Source: an uncultured bacterium
GTDB taxonomy: Bacteria > Planctomycetota > UBA8742 > UBA2392
Direction: 5' to 3'
DNA length: 64,000 nt
Assembly: GCA_938014885.1 (NCBI GenBank)
Contig: CALLQI010000017.1
Span: 62,001-126,000, forward strand
Below the pieces are notes generated by a model, which searched no databases, was not told where the DNA came from, and saw only the letters and a program-made list of their open reading frames with translations. The first letter of the stretch is position 1. Each line of letters starts with the position of its first letter. Positions 28,030 to 36,283 of this stretch are shown one piece after another. The position numbers and the translations under genes are program-made.

Positions 28030-28359
28030 ATGCTGATTGAAGTCGTGCAGGGCAACATCGAGATTTCGCAGGAACTGCGCTCCCACATCGACAGTCGTTT
28101 GCGCATGGCGTTCGCCAAACACGGCCGCGCGGTGCGCAATGTTTCGATCACCTTCGATGCCACACCCAAGACACCCCAGGACACCGAGCCTCGCTGCCTG
28201 CTTGAGGTGCGTATGAAGCACACGGTGAAGGTGGATGAGTCAGGTCCTGACCTGTTTCAAGCCGCCGAGCGCGCCATTGCGGCCGCCACTCGCAGCGTGA
28301 TTCGCGCCGTGAGACAGGAAGAGCAGCGCAACAAACCCAAAGTCCACCCAAAGTTCTAA
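28030..28359 (+). CDS. hpf: Ribosome hibernation promoting factor (short HPF/YfiA type)
   Basis: 109 residues, ATG 28030 after AGGAG. Pattern MLIEVVQGNIEISQELRSHIDSRL, then VSITFDATP, then LEVRMKHTVKVDESGPDLFQAAERAI matches the ribosome-binding domain of the HPF/YfiA/RaiA family, which binds the 30S decoding region and inactivates ribosomes in stationary phase. It lacks the C-terminal dimerisation domain of long HPF. It stands alone, with a 190-base upstream region shared with the divergent radical SAM gene. Confidence 0.9.
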   Translation: MLIEVVQGNIEISQELRSHIDSRLRMAFAKHGRAVRNVSITFDATPKTPQDTEPRCLLEVRMKHTVKVDESGPDLFQAAERAIAAATRSVIRAVRQEEQRNKPKVHPKF

Positions 28360-28370
28360 AGCACACGAAG

Positions 28371-28394
28371 CAGGGGCGGATCTCTCCGCCCCTG
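28371..28394. terminator. Hairpin between convergent hpf and anti-sigma genes
   Basis: A perfect 10-bp stem CAGGGGCGGA/TCCGCCCCTG with loop TCTC lies 12 bases after hpf and 29 bases after the minus-strand gene ending at 28423. T-tracts are poor on both sides, so it is either a weak bidirectional terminator or an RNA-stability hairpin. Confidence 0.55.
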
Positions 28395-28422
28395 GGGTGT
28401 GTGCCGCGGGTGTGATTGCCGG

Positions 28423-29652
28423 TTACTGCTTGCGTTCTCTGCGTTCAGGTTCGCGCTTTCGTTCGGCCTCGCGTTTGTCGCCTTCACGGCGGCGCTCGGC
28501 CTCCTCGAGCTCTTTTTCGCGGCGCTTGCGGGCTTCGGCTTCCTTGGCTTCTTCGTCGGCCTTGCGGCGTTCTTCTTCTTCGGCCTTGCGGCGGCGATCA
28601 GCCTCGCGGCGCTTTTCCGCGTTGTCGCCCTCTGCTTCCTTGCGCCTTTCGACTTTCGGTTCCTTCTCGCGCTCACCATCGCGGACCTTTTCGCGCTCGG
28701 CGACCTTGCCCTCAAGCTCGGCGATTCTTTCGCGCTTTTCCTTCATGGCCTTCTCGATGCGCTCGAGGCGGGCCTTGCGCTCCTTCTCGTTCTCAAGTTC
28801 GCGGGCCTCTATGGCACGCTTCTCCAACTCGGCCAGTTCGTCGCGCAGGCGCTCCAGTTCTGCGGCCGGACGTTCCGGTTCCTTCTTGCGCTCAACTTCG
28901 CGCTTCTCGCCTTCCGCCTTGCCTTCAGCCTTCTTTTCGGCCTCGCGGCGTTCGGCTTCCTTCTTGCGGACTTCGCGGTCCTGTGCCTGCAAGAAATTGC
29001 CATCCACGAACGCTGAGCCTGTCACTAGAAATACCGCCAGCGTGCCTGCCTTGATCCATGTTCCGTTCAGCATCTCAATCTCCTCCACCTCGATCTGGTG
29101 TTCACTGAGCCACGGCCCCATGGCCGCGAGCTCTGCCTGGTTGGGGACTTCACCTACCTTGACGATGACCTGACCCTTCACGTCCTGCACACGATTGCTA
29201 CCGGCGCGCAATTCAGGCGCACCGTCCTGCAGCACGTACCAGCCCGACTGCACAGCAACTTCGGGGATTTCGGCCTGGTGCGTGTACTCGTACTCGGCGC
29301 CGCTGAAGGCGATCACGCCCGGCGGCTCAATGGGCTTACGCGGCACGATCAGCACTGCCACCAGCGCGATCACGCAGGCCGCTACCGCCGCCTCGGCTGC
29401 GTACCGCCACCAGCGCCGCGGCTTTGCCGTCGTGTGCAAGGGCCGCAGCGCCGGCGCGATTGACGGGACCACGTGGGGTTGGCCCGCCTCGGTGGCATCG
29501 ACTGGCGAATTGGTGTCCGCGTCGGCCTCAGCGCCCCCACGGGCGAGCTGGATGATGCGGTCCGCCAGCGCAACATCGGGTCCGCCGTGAAAGACTTCGT
29601 CCAGGGCGTCTTCAAGCAGGCAGTCGGCCAGGTCGGATTCGCGCGGGTTCAT
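28423..29652 (-). CDS. Membrane anti-sigma-like protein with long charged helical tail
   Basis: 409 residues; ATG 29652 overlaps the sigma-factor stop as ATGA. Residues 1-75 are acidic and lie on the cytoplasmic side, where an anti-sigma domain would sit. One membrane helix occurs near 84-104. A beta-rich domain of about 110 residues follows. From about 225 to the end there are some 180 residues of almost only Glu, Lys, Arg, Ala and Asp, with heptad-like spacing, likely a long single helix or coiled coil. The gene order sigma then membrane protein is that of ECF sigma/anti-sigma pairs; the zinc-finger HxxxCxxC motif is absent. It probably binds the sigma factor, but this is inferred. Confidence 0.7.
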   Translation of the reverse strand: MNPRESDLADCLLEDALDEVFHGGPDVALADRIIQLARGGAEADADTNSPVDATEAGQPHVVPSIAPALRPLHTTAKPRRWWRYAAEAAVAACVIALVAVLIVPRKPIEPPGVIAFSGAEYEYTHQAEIPEVAVQSGWYVLQDGAPELRAGSNRVQDVKGQVIVKVGEVPNQAELAAMGPWLSEHQIEVEEIEMLNGTWIKAGTLAVFLVTGSAFVDGNFLQAQDREVRKKEAERREAEKKAEGKAEGEKREVERKKEPERPAAELERLRDELAELEKRAIEARELENEKERKARLERIEKAMKEKRERIAELEGKVAEREKVRDGEREKEPKVERRKEAEGDNAEKRREADRRRKAEEEERRKADEEAKEAEARKRREKELEEAERRREGDKREAERKREPERRERKQ

Positions 29653-30185
29653 ACCGTGTCCTCCGCGCCAGCCTTCAGTTTGCCCTGCTTGCGCTCGATG
29701 CATGAACGCAACACTTCGCGCGTGCGCTGCAGCAATGTCTTCAGCCCGTTTTCTTTCATGCCCAGTGCCTGCGCCACTTCGGCCTGTGGACGCTGATCGC
29801 GGTAGACGGCGGTAACGGCCTCGCGGGCGCGGCCGCGCAACTCGTCGATGCAGCGGCGCAGCGCGTTGACGTAGGCATCGCCCCCATCGCTAAGATTCTC
29901 ACGAGCGACGCTCTCTGCGGCGTCCAGATCCACTTCACGGCGGGTTCGCATGTGGCGACGTGCGTTCAGGAACAGAAAGCGCGCCGTCTTGCGCAGGTAG
30001 GCGTTGGTCGCGGCAGGCTCAATGGCCTCAAAACCTTTGCGGATCACGACCAGGAAGGTTTCTTGCGTCAGGTCGTCGGCCTGTTCGCGAGTGCACCCCA
30101 GCAGACGCAGATAGCGCCACAGCCCGCCGTGGTGGTTGCGCACCAGGGTTTCCAGATCAAGCGGGGCCATGATTGCCGTTTCCAT
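29649..30185 (-). CDS. ECF-type RNA polymerase sigma factor
   Basis: 178 residues from ATG 30185; GTG 30200 and ATG 30170 (with GGAAA upstream) are alternatives. Region 2 includes DDLTQETFLVVI, the core-binding and -10 recognition part. Region 4 is a helix-turn-helix (AEVAQALGMKENGLKTLLQRTREVL) for the -35 element. Both regions and the size fit group 4 (extracytoplasmic function) sigma-70 factors. It overlaps the downstream membrane gene by four bases. It would switch on genes when the membrane partner releases it. Confidence 0.88.
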   Translation of the reverse strand: METAIMAPLDLETLVRNHHGGLWRYLRLLGCTREQADDLTQETFLVVIRKGFEAIEPAATNAYLRKTARFLFLNARRHMRTRREVDLDAAESVARENLSDGGDAYVNALRRCIDELRGRAREAVTAVYRDQRPQAEVAQALGMKENGLKTLLQRTREVLRSCIERKQGKLKAGAEDTV

Positions 30186-30327
30186 ACCCCCAAACTGCAC
30201 GGGGGTGGGCGCACCTATTCAGAATTCCGGAAACCTGCTTGCCCGTTTCGTGAGTTGGCGTCAGTCGATTGGGGGATTGCCAATCAGCGTAGAGGCAAGG
30301 TGCGTTCGGGCGGTGTGCCTGCGTGGT

Positions 30328-31650
30328 CTACTTGTACAGCTCTTGCAACAGCAGATCGCCGGCCTTCAGCAAGCGCTGGTCAATGCCGGTGGCCGCGAGC
30401 GGCAGCAGTCTCTCGCGCGATTCTTTTTTGTACTGGGCGATCTTTTCCTCGCCGCGGCCGGATGCCTTCAGCGTCCGCAGGTTGTGCACCCGGTCGCAGA
30501 TCTTGACGACCTTGACCCAGATCGGTGCCGCGCGCAGGCCCTGGTAATAGCGCTGCAGGCCCAATTCCTTTGGCGTGCCGTCGCGTTTGTACATCTTGGT
30601 CAGGGTCACGACCGCGCCCGCAACTTCATCGCCGAACTTCTGCGACAGTTCTTCGGGCTTGGTGTTCAGATCATCTTCCAGCACATCGTGCAGCAGTGCC
30701 GCAATCACTTCGTCGCGCCCGCGAAGCTTCACTTCCTCGACGGCGATCAGCGCCACCGAGAGCGGATGCGTCGCGTACGGGACGCCTTCTTCGCGCGACT
30801 GGCCTTTGTGGGCGCGGTACATGATTTCCAGGGCGCGCATCACGTCACGGTGCAGCTCAGGCGCAAGTTGGGTCAGCAGGCGTGTCTCAAGTTGCTCGCA
30901 ACCTGCGGGACGGCTGACGCGCACTTCGCTGGCCGAAATCACGCCGGTCTTGAGCGTCTTGTCGTCGTCCTTGCGGTGGCGTGCGTGCATGACGCGCCGC
31001 AGGTCTTCCAGGCTGATTTCCTTTTGCACGGCCAGCACCAGCATGTGGAACAGCAGGTCGACCATTTCGCCGGCCAGCGCGTTCCGATCGTTACCCTTCG
31101 CGGCGATCACGGTTTCGACGGCCTCTTCGCCCAGCTTCTTGAGAATCTTGTCGAGTCCCTGCGTGAACAGGTACGTGCTGTAGCTGCCCTCTGGCATGCG
31201 GACTTTGCGCTCCTGCAGCAGCGTGCGCACGTCTTCGAGCAATTGACCAAAGCCGGCACCCCAGCCGGAAGGCGTGGGCTGACCTTCGATCTCCGAGAGC
31301 ACGGCCTTGTTCTTGAACACCGTCTGAAAGAAGCAGTCGGGCTCACCGGTGTGGCAGGCAGGGCCTTCGGGAAGCACACGCGCGACCAGTGCGTCCCCAT
31401 CGCAATCGAGCTTCAGTTCGGCCACACGCATCGTGTTGCCGCTGGATTCACCTTTGGTCCACAGTTGCTTTCGGCTGCGGCTGTAGAAGGTCACCAACCC
31501 GGTCTGCATGGTGCGCTTGAAGGACTCATGGTTCATGTAAGCGAGCGTCAGAACTTCGCCGGTGCGGGCGTCCTGCATTACGCAGGGGATCAGCCCGGCG
31601 TTGTCGAAACGCAGGCCTTCCACGGGTGCTTGTTCAGTAAAGTCCGTCAT
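30328..31650 (-). CDS. hisI: HisI-HisE fusion with a C-terminal Rel/SpoT-like HD hydrolase domain
   Basis: 440 residues in three parts. HisI (1-115) is PRA-CH, with WTKGESSGN at 65-72, DCDGD at 82-86 and ACHTG at 98-102; it opens the PR-AMP ring. HisE (about 130-225) is PRA-PH, with SYSTYLFTQG, KKLGEEAVE and E-MVDLLFHMLV; it hydrolyses PR-ATP. Residues about 258-420 form an HD domain of the RelA/SpoT type: GVPYATHP (His295), LLHDVLED (His321, Asp322) and CDRVHN (Asp386, Asn390). These align by eye to the (p)ppGpp hydrolase metal ligands. The synthetase domain is absent, as in Mesh1-type hydrolases. HisIE is common; I know of no standard HisIE-HD. It is the last gene of the his operon. Confidence 0.88.
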   Translation of the reverse strand: MTDFTEQAPVEGLRFDNAGLIPCVMQDARTGEVLTLAYMNHESFKRTMQTGLVTFYSRSRKQLWTKGESSGNTMRVAELKLDCDGDALVARVLPEGPACHTGEPDCFFQTVFKNKAVLSEIEGQPTPSGWGAGFGQLLEDVRTLLQERKVRMPEGSYSTYLFTQGLDKILKKLGEEAVETVIAAKGNDRNALAGEMVDLLFHMLVLAVQKEISLEDLRRVMHARHRKDDDKTLKTGVISASEVRVSRPAGCEQLETRLLTQLAPELHRDVMRALEIMYRAHKGQSREEGVPYATHPLSVALIAVEEVKLRGRDEVIAALLHDVLEDDLNTKPEELSQKFGDEVAGAVVTLTKMYKRDGTPKELGLQRYYQGLRAAPIWVKVVKICDRVHNLRTLKASGRGEEKIAQYKKESRERLLPLAATGIDQRLLKAGDLLLQELYK

Positions 31651-31675
31651 GGATCAATCGTTTCCGCAAGTCGCG

Positions 31676-32431
31676 TCATGGAGCGCGAACCGTGATGCCG
31701 TGCTCGCGCAGATACTGCTTGGCCTGCCCCACCGTGTACGTCCCGAAGTGGAACATGCCCGCCGCCAGCACTGCCGACGCGCCACACTGCAACCCCTCAG
31801 CCAGGTGCTCCAGTGTACCAGCCCCGCCGCTGGCAACCACGGGCACCGGCACAGAAGCAGCGGCCGCCGACGTGAGTTCGGTATCAAAGCCCGCGCCCGT
31901 GCCGTCGCGGTCCATGCTGGTAAGCAGGATCTCACCGGCCCCGAGCTCCACGCCCCGGCGCACCCATGCAAGCGCGTCGATGCCCGTATCCTCGCGGCCG
32001 CCCTTCACATACACATGCCACGCATTGCCGTGGCGCCGCGCGTCTATGGCCAGCACTACCGCCTGCACGCCAAAGCGGCGCGCGCACTCACCGATCAGCT
32101 CAGGGTTGCGCACGGCGGCGCTGTTCATGGCGACTTTGTCGGCCCCGGCGCGCAGCAGGCGTTCAAAGTCGGCAACCGTGCGCACGCCTCCCCCGATTGT
32201 GAACGGGATACTTAGTTCGAGCGCGCAGCGCCGGGCAAGTTCCGTGACGGTGTCTCGACCTTCGTGACTGGCGCCGATGTCGAGAAACACCAGCTCATCG
32301 GCCTGTTCGCGGTCGTAGCGGACCGCGGCCTCAACAGGGTCGCCCGCGTCGCGGAGACCGACAAAATTGACGCCCTTGACGACGCGGCCGTCCTTGACGT
32401 CGAGGCACACGATCAGGCGTTTAGCTAGCAT
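31676..32431 (-). CDS. hisF: Imidazole glycerol phosphate synthase cyclase subunit HisF
   Basis: 251 residues. With HisH it turns PRFAR and glutamine-derived ammonia into imidazole glycerol phosphate and AICAR. Motifs are complete: RLIVCLDVKDGRVVKG with the first catalytic Asp at 11, FTIGGGVRT, the second catalytic Asp in LAIDARR near 130, LLTSMDRDGTGAGFD, and ASGGAGTLEHL (phosphate binding). Length is normal (about 250-258). The ATG at 32431 overlaps the upstream stop as TAATG, showing translational coupling. Confidence 0.96.
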   Translation of the reverse strand: MLAKRLIVCLDVKDGRVVKGVNFVGLRDAGDPVEAAVRYDREQADELVFLDIGASHEGRDTVTELARRCALELSIPFTIGGGVRTVADFERLLRAGADKVAMNSAAVRNPELIGECARRFGVQAVVLAIDARRHGNAWHVYVKGGREDTGIDALAWVRRGVELGAGEILLTSMDRDGTGAGFDTELTSAAAASVPVPVVASGGAGTLEHLAEGLQCGASAVLAAGMFHFGTYTVGQAKQYLREHGITVRAP

Positions 32432-33207
32432 TACTTGCGCTGGGCCAGGCCGGCCTTGGCGGCCTCTTGCGCCTGCGCGTACGTGAACGCGCCCAGGCCA
32501 AGCGGCTTACCGACCAGCACACCGGAAATGCCGGGCGTGGCCGCGACTTCACGGATGTGATCCAGGGTCTGTACCCCGCCCGTGACCAGCACGCTTACGC
32601 CAAGGCTGCCCACGGCACCCGCCGGGGCGCAACGCGGGCCGGCATTGGCCGCGTCAGCCGCGATGTCCTGGTAGATGAAGTGCTTCACGCCGGCTTCTTT
32701 GATATGCGAAGCCAGGCCGCTGATGGAAATCTTGGGGTCGGGCACCCATTCCTGGCCGACGACGCGGCCGTCGCGGGTATCGAGGTAGATGACGACGGCG
32801 TCGGCGTTGATGCCCACGGCCTGCCGCACCATCTGCGGGTCGCGCATGGCTGCGCTGCCGATGCAGGCGCGGCTGACGCCCATGCTGATGACCTGCTTGA
32901 AGCTGTCGAGATCGCGCACGCCGCCGGAAAGCTGGATGGGCACCTTCAGTTCCTTGGCAATCTCGGCCACGACACTCAGGTTGCGCTCCGCACCGGCAAG
33001 CACGCTGCCCGAATGCTCGACTGTGCTGACGATGAAGGGCCCGTCGAGGTTGAACAGGTGCAGCATGGTCGCGCCTTCCTGCACATAGCGGCGCGCGAGG
33101 CCCACCGGTTCCACACGATTGGCGCGGGTGCCCATGCCGACTTGCTCATAACGCAGGGCCATGCCGCCGCGCAGTTCAATCGCCGGGATCACCTTGAAAT
33201 CTGACAT
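32431..33207 (-). CDS. Second, divergent HisA-like (beta/alpha)8 isomerase
   Basis: 258 residues, ATG 33207 after AGGAG. Same fold and order as HisA: a first strand PAIELRGG, GATMLHLFNLDG, QLSGGVRD, a phosphate-site VTGGVQTLD and GVLVGKPL. The Asp that starts HisA catalysis is Glu here (Glu11), while the second acid is kept (Asp143, YLDTRDG). It has an extra stretch near 183-204. It sits between hisA and hisF with TAATG coupling to hisF, so it is expressed with the pathway. Candidate roles: a second ProFAR isomerase, phosphoribosylanthranilate isomerase (PriA-like) or regulatory subunit. No trpF is in the window. Confidence 0.8.
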   Translation of the reverse strand: MSDFKVIPAIELRGGMALRYEQVGMGTRANRVEPVGLARRYVQEGATMLHLFNLDGPFIVSTVEHSGSVLAGAERNLSVVAEIAKELKVPIQLSGGVRDLDSFKQVISMGVSRACIGSAAMRDPQMVRQAVGINADAVVIYLDTRDGRVVGQEWVPDPKISISGLASHIKEAGVKHFIYQDIAADAANAGPRCAPAGAVGSLGVSVLVTGGVQTLDHIREVAATPGISGVLVGKPLGLGAFTYAQAQEAAKAGLAQRK

Positions 33208-33231
33208 GCGTTGCTCCTGCCCGTAGTCCGA

Positions 33232-33942
33232 CTAGGACGATAGTGCCTGTCTAACCGTAAAGCGACCCTCATACAACGCCTTGCCGACGATCAGCCCTTC
33301 AACTCCCATCTGGCGTGCCTGTTGCACATGGGCAATGTCCCCCACGCCACCGCTGGCGATGACCGCCGCGCCAAGTTTCTGCAAAGCCAAGGCACCCTCA
33401 AGATCGGGGCCGGTCAGCATGCCGTCGCGGCCGATATCGGTGTAGATGAAGCGCTTCACCCCGGCCTCCATCATGCGTTGCGCCAGCTCGCGCGCGCCTA
33501 CATCGCTGGTTTCAACCCAGCCCTCGACGGCGACCATGCCGTGGCGCGCGTCGATGCCGATGGCCAGCCGATCACCCAGGCCGGGGGCAAGCATCTTCAC
33601 CAGTGCCGGCTTGCGCAGCGCGATCGTCCCCAGGATCACGCGCGCTGCACCTGCGCCCAGGGCGGCCTCAATCTCGCCGCTGCCGCGCAGGCCGCCGCCG
33701 AACTGCACAGGGATCGACACGGCCTCACAGATCTGGCCCAGGACTTCCATGTTGCGGGTGGCTTCACCAAACGCGCCGTCCAGGTTCACGACATGAAGCC
33801 AGGTTGCGCCTTGGGACTCAAAATCGCGGGCGATTGCGACCGGATCTTCGCCGTAGACGGTTTCTGCATCGGCGCGGCCCTGTGTCAGGCGCACCACGCG
33901 GCCCTGGCGCAGGTCGATGGCCGGGTAAAGGGTAAAGGTCAT
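33232..33942 (-). CDS. hisA: ProFAR isomerase HisA
   Basis: 236 residues, of usual length. It catalyses the Amadori rearrangement of ProFAR to PRFAR. Catalytic Asp10 (YPAIDLRQGRVVRL) and Asp131 (IGIDARHG) are present, as are FGGGLR, YTDIGRDGMLTGPD and ASGGVGD for phosphate binding. ATG 33942 overlaps the hisH stop as ATGA. This is the canonical copy; the next gene downstream is the divergent paralogue. Confidence 0.95.
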   Translation of the reverse strand: MTFTLYPAIDLRQGRVVRLTQGRADAETVYGEDPVAIARDFESQGATWLHVVNLDGAFGEATRNMEVLGQICEAVSIPVQFGGGLRGSGEIEAALGAGAARVILGTIALRKPALVKMLAPGLGDRLAIGIDARHGMVAVEGWVETSDVGARELAQRMMEAGVKRFIYTDIGRDGMLTGPDLEGALALQKLGAAVIASGGVGDIAHVQQARQMGVEGLIVGKALYEGRFTVRQALSS

Positions 33943-34607
33943 GCCGCGGGCTCCGAAGCTTGCAGGGCCAGGAAGTTGCGCAGCAGGATAGCGCCCGCGC
34001 GCTGGCTTTTCTCGGGGTGGGCCTGGATGCCGCGCACGTTGCCGCGCTGCACGGCGCTGCAGAACAATTCACCGTGTTCGGTACGGGCAAGCAAGTCGGC
34101 TTTGTGCGCTGGCTCGCAGACGAAGCTGTGCACGAAATAGAACCAAGCCTCATTCGGAAGCTCGGCCAGCAGCGCGTCCGGCCTGGCGGGCACAACCTGG
34201 TTCCAGCCCATGTGCGGCAGGCTGGGTGCTTTCAACTCTCGAACCCGGCCGGGAATCAGCCCAAGGCCCTGCCGTGCGCCGAACTCCTCGCCGGTTTCGA
34301 AGAGCAACTGCATGCCCAGGCAGATGCCGAGTACCGGCTTGCCCGTGACTGCAAAGTCGCGGATCGCGTCCACCAGCCCACGCGCCCCCAGCGCGTCCAT
34401 GCCAGCCGGAAAGCTTCCCACCCCGGGTAGCAGCAAACGCTGCGCGTCACGAACTGCACTCGCGGAATCCGCAATGCGTACGTCGCCGCCCGCGCGTTCC
34501 AGTGCCCGCGCGATGCTGGCGAGGTTGCAGATGCCGGAATCAACGATCGTGACCGCTTGCGGCGGCCTGGCGTTTGCAGCCTTCGAACTGGTCGCGGCAG
34601 CAGTCAT
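33939..34607 (-). CDS. hisH: Imidazole glycerol phosphate synthase glutaminase subunit HisH
   Basis: 222 residues; class I glutamine amidotransferase that feeds ammonia to HisF. Nucleophile Cys in GICLGMQLLFE, oxyanion strand PGVGSFPAGM, and the His/Glu pair in AHPEKSQ are all present. An N-terminal extension of about 17 Ala/Ser-rich residues precedes the first strand (VTIVDSGICNL), so a later start is possible, but no better ribosome site is visible. It lies three bases after hisB. Confidence 0.95.
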   Translation of the reverse strand: MTAAATSSKAANARPPQAVTIVDSGICNLASIARALERAGGDVRIADSASAVRDAQRLLLPGVGSFPAGMDALGARGLVDAIRDFAVTGKPVLGICLGMQLLFETGEEFGARQGLGLIPGRVRELKAPSLPHMGWNQVVPARPDALLAELPNEAWFYFVHSFVCEPAHKADLLARTEHGELFCSAVQRGNVRGIQAHPEKSQRAGAILLRNFLALQASEPAA

Positions 34608-34610
34608 GGG

Positions 34611-35201
34611 CTACAGCACGCCCTTGGTACTGGGCACACCTCTCTGTCGCGGCTCGTAGTCGAGCGCGTGGCGCAGCGCCTTGGTGACGGCCTTGAACGT
34701 GCCCTCGATGATGTGATGGGTGTCTTCGCCGCGCAGCAGGTCGATGTGCAGATTCATCGGAAAGTGCGTGCTGAAGCTGCGCCAGAAGTGCTCGACCATT
34801 TCCGTCGGCAGGCCGCCAACAACTTCGCGCCGCAACTCGCCGAGCTTGCACACCAAGAACGGGCGGCCGCTGAGATCAAGTGCCACGCGCACCAGCGCTT
34901 CATCCATAGGGATCAACGCGCTGCCGTAGCGGTGGATACCGGCCTTGTCACCGGCTGCCTGCTTGAAGGCTTCGCCCAACGCAATCGCTATGTCTTCGAC
35001 ACTGTGGTGCGCATCAACGTGCAAGTCGCCTTGACAGGTCAAGTCAATGTCAAACAGGCCGTGCTTGGTGAACAGCTCAAGCATGTGGTCCAGAAAGCCG
35101 ATCCCGGTCTTGATGCTGGATGCGCCGGTGCCGTCCAGCTCCACGTTGGCGCGGATCTGCGTTTCTTTGGTGTCGCGGGAAACCTGTCCTTTGCGGCTCA
35201 T
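34611..35201 (-). CDS. hisB: Imidazoleglycerol-phosphate dehydratase HisB
   Basis: 196 residues, monofunctional type. It dehydrates imidazole glycerol phosphate to imidazole acetol phosphate. The two manganese-binding motifs DAHHSVEDIAIALG and THHIIEGTFKA are intact, and GIGFLDHML is conserved. There is no fused phosphatase, and no histidinol-phosphate phosphatase is recognisable in the operon. The start overlaps the hisC stop as ATGA. Confidence 0.96.
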   Translation of the reverse strand: MSRKGQVSRDTKETQIRANVELDGTGASSIKTGIGFLDHMLELFTKHGLFDIDLTCQGDLHVDAHHSVEDIAIALGEAFKQAAGDKAGIHRYGSALIPMDEALVRVALDLSGRPFLVCKLGELRREVVGGLPTEMVEHFWRSFSTHFPMNLHIDLLRGEDTHHIIEGTFKAVTKALRHALDYEPRQRGVPSTKGVL

Positions 35202-36280
35202 GTCCGTCCTGTCTGTGCCAGTGATTCGTTCAGCGCCTTCAGGAATGCATCGTTTTCGGCGGGGCGGCCGATGCTTACGCGCAACGCACGCCCCAGCTTC
35301 GGGTATGAGCTTACATCACGCGCCAGCACGCCGCGCCCCACCATCGCCTGCCACAGCTCGCGCGGGTTGGCCGGCGTCTCGAACAGCAGGAAGTTCGCGC
35401 GGCTGGGGTACACCTTCACGCCCGGGAGCGCAGCCATGGCGAGCGCCACGCGTTCACGCTCGAGACGCAGTTCATCGACACGGCCACCAATTTCAGCAGC
35501 GTGCTCCATCGCGATGTCTACGGCGGCCATCGTAAACACATTCAGGTTGTAAGGCAGCTTGGCGGCACTGAAGTACGGCGCGACGCTGGGGTGCGCCACC
35601 ATGGCCCCAAAGCGCAGCCCTGCCGTCGCCAGCGCCTTGCTGAACGTTCTAAGCACGATCACGTTGGGCAGCGTGGCCGCCAGCGGAAGCGCGGTCTCGC
35701 CGTGGAACTCGAAGTAGGCCTCGTCAATCGCCCACAGCGCTTCACTGCCGCGCGCGAGACGTTCGATTTCCGACGGGGCCAGCACACCACCCGTCGGGTT
35801 GTTGGGAGACGCAATCACGACCACGGCCGCGTCCTTAGCGGCTTGGGCCAGTAGTGCTGCGTCGTACTGCAATTCATCGTTTAGGCCGCGCGTGTCCACT
35901 TCAGCGCCCAGCAGGTCCGCCAGCAGCTTGTAGACGGTGAACGTCGGCTGCGGGATCACAACTTTGCGGCCGGGTCCGAGAGTCGCCACGAAGGCCGCAT
36001 ACAGCAGTTCGTTGCTGCCGTTGCCAACAAGCGTTTGCTCGGGCGTAGCCCCGAGATATGCCGCGACCTTGCTGACGAAGTCGTGCGGAACAAACGGCGG
36101 GTAGCGGTTCCAGGCTTCGCTGCGTGCGCGTTCGAACACCAGTTGCTTCAGGTGCTGCGGCCAGTCGTACGGGTTCTCGTTCTGGTTCAACTTCACGGGG
36201 CAGTCGGGTACGTCAAGCTTGTAGCCGCCTGCCAGGCGGGCCAACTGGGGCTTCAAGAATGCTGGCAACGTACCGGCCAC
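35198..36280 (-). CDS. hisC: Histidinol-phosphate aminotransferase HisC
   Basis: 360 residues, fold type I PLP aminotransferase that converts imidazole acetol phosphate and glutamate to histidinol phosphate. Motifs: KLNQNENPYDWP at the N-terminus, VGNGSNELL, SPNNPTGG, the PLP Lys in RTFSKALATAGLRFG, and the C-terminal substrate Arg in ALRVSIG. Length is normal. It lies three bases after hisD and overlaps hisB. Confidence 0.95.
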   Translation of the reverse strand: MAGTLPAFLKPQLARLAGGYKLDVPDCPVKLNQNENPYDWPQHLKQLVFERARSEAWNRYPPFVPHDFVSKVAAYLGATPEQTLVGNGSNELLYAAFVATLGPGRKVVIPQPTFTVYKLLADLLGAEVDTRGLNDELQYDAALLAQAAKDAAVVVIASPNNPTGGVLAPSEIERLARGSEALWAIDEAYFEFHGETALPLAATLPNVIVLRTFSKALATAGLRFGAMVAHPSVAPYFSAAKLPYNLNVFTMAAVDIAMEHAAEIGGRVDELRLERERVALAMAALPGVKVYPSRANFLLFETPANPRELWQAMVGRGVLARDVSSYPKLGRALRVSIGRPAENDAFLKALNESLAQTGRT

Positions 36281-36283
36281 GCA

